Part shown: positions 30,371 to 34,530 of the stretch, one piece after another
Layout of the letters: each line of letters starts with the position of its first letter
Numbering within the stretch: position 1 is the stretch's first letter
Assembly: GCA_903910795.1 (NCBI GenBank)
Contig: CAIWAX010000472.1
Coordinates: 1 to 34,530, forward strand
Reading direction: 5' to 3'
From: an uncultured Anaerolineae bacterium
GTDB lineage: Bacteria; Chloroflexota; Anaerolineae; Anaerolineales; Villigracilaceae
DNA: 34,530 nucleotides
Program-made: the position numbers and the translations under genes
The notes under the pieces: generated by a model
Seen by the model: the letters and a program-made list of their open reading frames with translations, nothing else
Told to the model about the DNA's origin: nothing
The model's database searches: none

Positions 30371-31357
30371 CTAACGGGCAGCCGCCGCCAGCAAAGCCTC
30401 TGCCGCGGCCCAACCCGAGAGCGCGGCACCCTCCACGCGCTGGCCGCCAAAGGCATCACCCGCCAGCAACAGCGGATGATCGTCTGCCAGGGCCAGGCAG
30501 GGTTGCGGCTCGACTTTCGCCGGGCGGGCATAACGCCAGGCGTGCACCTGGAAGCCGGTTACGCTGGCACCCAGCCAGGGCCCTGCCGCGTCCAGCAATT
30601 CCCGGGCCGTGGCAGGGCGATCAACATCCCAATGCTCCAGGCTGTAGGCGGGTGTGGCGTGGATGGTGAGCGCCGGGAGCGCCGAGATGCCCTTCAACTG
30701 GTTATCGGCCAGCCAGCCAATCGGACCCTCTGACGGGGCCAGGCCGCCGGGCGGGGGCAGCTTTGAATGCCCGGAAAGCGTTGCCATGACCGCGATGCAG
30801 CGCTCGTATTCGATGCCTTCCAACTGCGCGCGGACGGCGGGCGGCATGACGAACCCGCCCGCATCCAGCAGCGCCAGGGATTGCGGCACCGGCGCGGTCA
30901 GCAGGACGGCGCCGGCCTGGATGGATTCACCACTCTCCAGGGTCGCCATCCACCCGCTTTCGTTTTGACGCAGGCCGGAGACTTTCTTATCTAACAGCAC
31001 ATCCAGATCGCGCGCCAGAAGCTTTGGCACGGCCGTCATCGCGGGCTCCCCGCGCCAGCGGGCGTGCCGATCGCCAGCCCCCTTGAACCACTCACGCACC
31101 AGCCCCTGGGCTGACCAGCCCTGCACGGCCGCGCAAAAACGATCGGTGCGCGCCGTTATAAACTGCGCACCGTGATCGAAGGTGGCGGAACCGATCCGGC
31201 GGCTGGCCAGCCTGCCGCCCACCCCACGGCCCTTGTCGATCACCAGTACTTGCAAACCAGCGCGCTGGAGCTCGGTCGCGGCGCACAACCCGGCCAGTCC
31301 CGCGCCAATCACCAGGAGGGCAGTGCGCCGCGCGAGGTCTGTAACCTGGCCGCTCAT
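30371..31357 (-). CDS. Renalase-like FAD-dependent NAD(P)-binding oxidoreductase (328 aa)
   Basis: Flavoprotein with an N-terminal Rossmann motif VIGAGLAGLCAATEL (residues ~16-30), an acid/arginine segment VIDKGRGVGGRLASRR and FDHGAQFIT, and a C-terminal FAD-closing segment PLLLAGDAFGGQRVEGAALSG. This combination marks bacterial renalase-like proteins of the amine oxidase group, which oxidise isomeric forms of NAD(P)H. The substrate here is unproven. The start is put at ATG 31357, which overlaps the stop of the upstream SDR gene by 4 nt (ATGA). The longer frame to 31417 lies inside that gene. Co-expression with an SDR suggests a shared redox pathway. A terminator lies just downstream. Confidence 0.85.
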   Translation of the reverse strand: MSGQVTDLARRTALLVIGAGLAGLCAATELQRAGLQVLVIDKGRGVGGRLASRRIGSATFDHGAQFITARTDRFCAAVQGWSAQGLVREWFKGAGDRHARWRGEPAMTAVPKLLARDLDVLLDKKVSGLRQNESGWMATLESGESIQAGAVLLTAPVPQSLALLDAGGFVMPPAVRAQLEGIEYERCIAVMATLSGHSKLPPPGGLAPSEGPIGWLADNQLKGISALPALTIHATPAYSLEHWDVDRPATARELLDAAGPWLGASVTGFQVHAWRYARPAKVEPQPCLALADDHPLLLAGDAFGGQRVEGAALSGWAAAEALLAAAAR

Positions 31358-32082
31358 CCTTTGACCCGCAGGGTTGAACGGCCGCCGTCCACGCCGATGA
31401 TCTGACCGGTCATCCAATCCGCGTCTGTCGAGAGCAGGAAGGCGGTCAACGCTGCCATATCAGCTGGCGTCCCAATGCGTGGCAGAGGGTGAATACCCGC
31501 GATCGTCTGGGCAGTCTGTTCGTTGGCCAGGATGCCCGCCGCCAGCGGTGTGCGTGTCAGGGAGGGTGCGATGGCATTGACGCGCACCTTGGGAGCCAGT
31601 TCAGCCGCCAGGGAGAGGGTCAGGCCTTTGATCGCACCCTTGGCCATGCCCAGCGAGGCATGCAGCGCAAAACCCTGCTGCGCCGCGATGCTCGAATACA
31701 GCACGACCGAAGCCGTCCCGGCGCTGTTTTTCAGGGCTGGCAGAGCGGCCTGTACCGCCAGGGCCGCGCCCAGGGCGTTGACTCGGAAATCATTGAGGAA
31801 ATCGGCCTCGTTCAGGCGCGGCAGACTGCGCAGGTTGAGTGTGCCAACGGCATAGACCAGCCCGTCGAGGCTCTCCCCGGTCTCGGCTGCCACGCGCGGG
31901 AACAGGGCGCTGTCCAGCACATCACCGACCGTGTAGCTGGCGCCAAGTTCATCTGCCAGCGCCACCAGGCTTTCCTGATTGCGCCCTACCAGGTGCAATT
32001 GCAGCCCGCGCGCATGTAAAATTCGGGCCGTGGCCGAACCGATGCCGCCGGAACCACCGTAAATCAATACTTTCGATGCCAT
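31354..32082 (-). CDS. Short-chain dehydrogenase-like protein lacking the catalytic Tyr (242 aa)
   Basis: Classical-length SDR with glycine motif GGSGGIGSATA (residues ~9-19), the NADP-type VGRNQES (Arg after the second strand), YAVGTLN in place of NNAG, VVLYSSIA (Ser present), and the C-terminal VRVNAIAPSLTRTPLA and DGGRS. At the active site, where YxxxK is expected, the sequence is SLGMAKGAIKG: the Lys is kept, but the residue four before it is Leu. Conventional carbonyl reduction is therefore doubtful. AGGAGG lies 7 nt before the ATG at 32082; a longer frame to 32103 would swallow this site. It overlaps the renalase-like gene by 4 nt and lies 89 nt downstream of the ABC permease. Confidence 0.88.
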   Translation of the reverse strand: MASKVLIYGGSGGIGSATARILHARGLQLHLVGRNQESLVALADELGASYTVGDVLDSALFPRVAAETGESLDGLVYAVGTLNLRSLPRLNEADFLNDFRVNALGAALAVQAALPALKNSAGTASVVLYSSIAAQQGFALHASLGMAKGAIKGLTLSLAAELAPKVRVNAIAPSLTRTPLAAGILANEQTAQTIAGIHPLPRIGTPADMAALTAFLLSTDADWMTGQIIGVDGGRSTLRVKG

Positions 32083-32171
32083 ATCAATACCTCCTGTTAT
32101 CAATAAAGTCCTCGCCTAAATGGCGGGGAAAAGTCTGAGAAATTTTAAAAATAACCAGTTCATCATCACCC

Positions 32172-34530
32172 TCAATCGCCGCGCAGGGCTCCGGCGGTCT
32201 GCATGCGGCTGAGCCGCCAGGCCGGGTAAAGCGCCGCCAGCAGCGCCGCGCTGACCGCCAGCAGGAAGGCTTCCACAAAAGGCAGCCCATCCGCCTGCAT
32301 TTGCAGCGTCCAACCAAAGGAACGCTGGTTGATGATGAAGATCAAAATCCAGGCCAGGATGTAACCGGTAGGGAGTGCCAGCAGCCCGGCAGAGGCCCCC
32401 AGCAATCCGGTTTCCCAGAGCGTCAGGCGGCGCATTTCAGCCACGCTTAACCCCAGGGCGCGCAGAGTGCCCATTTCCCTGGCTTTTTCAAGCTGCAGCG
32501 CCAGCAGCGAACTGAGCACGCCGATGAACGCCACCAGCGTGGTGACCAACTGCATGGCGGTGGTGATCGCGAAGGTGCGGTCGAAGACATCCAGGGCAGC
32601 CTGGCGCAGCGCGCCACTCGGGTTGACCTGCACTTTCGGGAAGCCCGCCAATTGCGCGCGCAGACCGGCGGTCACGGAATCCACATTGGCACCCGGCGCC
32701 AGGAACAGGCTGATCCCATTCAGGCGCTCATCCCCCCACAACCGGCGGTAGACATCCAGACTCATGCGCACTGTTCCGCGCGTGGAGGCGTAATCCGCGA
32801 AAATACCCGCGATCGGGAAGGCCTGCCAGCCCTGCGGTGTCAGTAATTTGAGTATACCGCCCGCCTGGGAAATACCCAGCCGGTTGGCCAGCGGTTCTGA
32901 AAGCAGCACGGCCCCGTCTTTGACCATTTGCGAGGCCTGCTGCGGGCTGCCCTGCGCGGCGAGGAACAGGCGTTCATTCAAAACAGGCTCGTCACTGGCC
33001 GCGACCAGCTCCACTTCGCCATGTTCGGATTGGGCCGTGATCACGCGCACCACGGCGCTGCCGCGCGCAGCCGGGTTGGCACTGACCAGGGCGATGACCC
33101 GCGCGTCAAGCGGCGTATCCAGGCGCACAGCACTCAGCCCCTGCATGGAAACGTAAACATCGCCGCGCAGGGTTTGATCCAGCCAGAGTACCACGGTGCT
33201 GCGAAAGCTGGTGATCATGACCTGCACCCCGATCGTGACCGAAACAGCGATCATCAGAGCCGCCACCGCCACCGCCGTGCGGCTTTGGGAGCGAATGACG
33301 TTGCGCGGAGCCAGCCGTCCGAGCAGGCCAAAAACGCGGCCAAGTGGTTCACCCAGCAGGCGCATCAGCGCCACCGTTACCAACGGGGTCAGCGCCGCCA
33401 GGCCGATCAGTACGGCGAAGGTGCCTGCGAAACTGACCACCAGGTTGCGGGTCGGGAGCCACAAAATCGCCGCACCCAGCAGCGCCAGAAAGAGCCCCAA
33501 CCAGGCCGCCAGTTTCACGGCCGTTTGGGCCTTGCCCTCCAGCCCGGCGCGCGACATGGCCAGACGCGGCGGCACCGAGGCGGCCTCCCAGGCGGGTGGA
33601 ATGGCCGCCAGCACACTGGATAGAAAACCCGCCAGACCGCCCTTGAGCAGACTGGACACCGGGATCTGGATGCCGCGCACGCTGACCACGAAGAACAGGT
33701 CGTTGATGGTCTGGGTCACCATCTGCACCGCGCCCTGGCCGAGCAGCAGACCCAGCCCCAGCCCCAGGCCCGAACCCAGCGCGCCCACCAGCGCGGCTTC
33801 GGCGGCCACCATGCCAAAGATTTGCTCGCGGGTATACCCGAGGCTGCGCAGCGTGCCAAACAAAGGCCGGCGCTGCACGACCGAAAAGGTCATGGTGTTG
33901 TAGATTAAGAATAAACCCACCACCAGCGCCAGCAGGCTGAGCGCCGTCAGGTTGACCTGAAAGGCGGCGATCATCTCTCCCACCTGGCTGCTGCGCGCTT
34001 CCGAAGTCACCAACAGCGTGCCCGGCGGCAGAATGGCCGCCAGGCCAGCCGGGTCAAAACCCTCTGGCAGAATCAGATCAATCTGCGTCAGCCTGCCAGT
34101 CATGCCAGTCAGACTCTGGGCGGTCGCGATGTCCGTGATCATCAGCGTATCCAGCGCCCGGCGCGAAAAATCATCCGCCGGGTTGAGCAGGCCCGCCAGG
34201 TACGCCACCCGCGTTTGACCGTTGATGTTCAGCTCCAAACGGCAGGCAGCGGTCTGGACTCCAGCCGGGCAGGGCTGTACGCCATCGCGCGCGGCGGCCT
34301 GCGCCGAAAGCAGAATCGACCCGGGCTGGGTCAGCAGCGGAGCGATCGTTTCCAGCCGTGTATTTGATGACGCGCCCAGGTAGCTTCTAAACGGCGCTTC
34401 GGCAAACGGATCGACCCCCAGCAGCGTGAACGGCACGCCGCCCAACTGCGGGCTGACGGCGTAATCGCTGACGATGGGTGCCAGTTCAAGTTGATCCCGC
34501 CAAAACGGATCGGTGCGCAGGCGCACATAC
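32172..34530 (-). CDS. FtsX/MacB-type ABC transporter permease, N-terminus cut by window edge
   Basis: Large membrane component of an ABC exporter or mechanotransmission complex; the visible part is about 785 residues and the frame is open at the right edge. It has the double-FtsX layout: a large extracytoplasmic MacB-PCD-like domain at the left of the protein, then the first FtsX core (ALVVGLFLIYNTMTFSVVQRR...LFGTLRSLGYTREQIFGMV) with several helices. A second extracytoplasmic domain (~250 residues) and a second FtsX core (LVAFIGVLSSLLALQLEKAREMGTLRALGLSVAEMRRL) end in a helix before PAWRLSRMQ. The repeated RSLGxT/RALGLS coupling segments are typical. About seven or eight helices are visible. 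The ATPase partner would be expected upstream, outside the window. Its substrate, perhaps a lipid or lipoprotein, is unknown. Confidence 0.9.
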   Translation of the reverse strand, partial: YVRLRTDPFWRDQLELAPIVSDYAVSPQLGGVPFTLLGVDPFAEAPFRSYLGASSNTRLETIAPLLTQPGSILLSAQAAARDGVQPCPAGVQTAACRLELNINGQTRVAYLAGLLNPADDFSRRALDTLMITDIATAQSLTGMTGRLTQIDLILPEGFDPAGLAAILPPGTLLVTSEARSSQVGEMIAAFQVNLTALSLLALVVGLFLIYNTMTFSVVQRRPLFGTLRSLGYTREQIFGMVAAEAALVGALGSGLGLGLGLLLGQGAVQMVTQTINDLFFVVSVRGIQIPVSSLLKGGLAGFLSSVLAAIPPAWEAASVPPRLAMSRAGLEGKAQTAVKLAAWLGLFLALLGAAILWLPTRNLVVSFAGTFAVLIGLAALTPLVTVALMRLLGEPLGRVFGLLGRLAPRNVIRSQSRTAVAVAALMIAVSVTIGVQVMITSFRSTVVLWLDQTLRGDVYVSMQGLSAVRLDTPLDARVIALVSANPAARGSAVVRVITAQSEHGEVELVAASDEPVLNERLFLAAQGSPQQASQMVKDGAVLLSEPLANRLGISQAGGILKLLTPQGWQAFPIAGIFADYASTRGTVRMSLDVYRRLWGDERLNGISLFLAPGANVDSVTAGLRAQLAGFPKVQVNPSGALRQAALDVFDRTFAITTAMQLVTTLVAFIGVLSSLLALQLEKAREMGTLRALGLSVAEMRRLTLWETGLLGASAGLLALPTGYILAWILIFIINQRSFGWTLQMQADGLPFVEAFLLAVSAALLAALYPAWRLSRMQTAGALRGD

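Noticed and set aside
1-34530. CRISPR arrays, transposase genes, phage genes, toxin-antitoxin pairs or reverse transcriptases
   Set aside because: I looked for regularly spaced repeats and for the characteristic motifs in all large frames and saw none.

Overview
The window looks like chromosomal DNA of a Gram-type-atypical bacterium, most likely Anaerolineae-like Chloroflexota. This is an inference from Pro/Thr-rich lipoproteins, WD40/TolB-like propeller lipoproteins, a GAF-PAS histidine kinase, a DUF6391-type protein and housekeeping genes of bacterial type. No rRNA or other decisive marker is present. Coding density is high, and most genes have a recognisable Shine-Dalgarno sequence, which I used to correct several start sites. 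The first ~4.6 kb is visibly more AT-rich than the rest.

Layout: (1) 1-4.5 kb: a 5'-truncated FadR/GntR regulator facing a leftward three-gene surface-glycan module (GT-C-like membrane protein, DPM1-like GT2, SAM methyltransferase). Nested palindromic repeats lie on both sides (847-1041 and 4661-4858). (2) 5-11.5 kb: an aldo-keto reductase (gpr/yghZ type), a small zinc-ribbon protein, holA with a DUF6391-type membrane protein, a MerR-like regulator with phased repeats upstream of its promoter, purA, and an epimerase-fold threonine dehydrogenase-like gene. (3) 11.7-17.4 kb: a lipoprotein, hypothetical proteins, small membrane proteins, an MFS exporter and a HAD phosphatase. (4) 17.7-22.4 kb: a probable operon of sensor kinase, degenerate MBL-fold protein, asparaginase and endonuclease III, ending at a terminator shared with a leftward tRNA-Lys(TTT) that has a near-consensus promoter.

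(5) 22.7-28.7 kb: a tightly coupled operon of ECF-like sigma factor, membrane-spanning probable anti-sigma factor with an extracytoplasmic propeller, six-bladed TolB-like lipoprotein, VanZ-like membrane protein and seven-bladed WD40-like lipoprotein. Three of the four junctions overlap by 4-7 nt. This is the best candidate for an undescribed envelope-sensing system. (6) 28.7-34.5 kb, all leftward: a cydA without adjacent cydB, preceded by a Crp/Fnr-type palindrome; a renalase-like FAD oxidoreductase overlapping an SDR that lacks the catalytic tyrosine; and a large FtsX-type ABC permease cut by the right edge.

All family assignments come from reading motifs, without database searches. Statements about regulation are inferences from sequence patterns.
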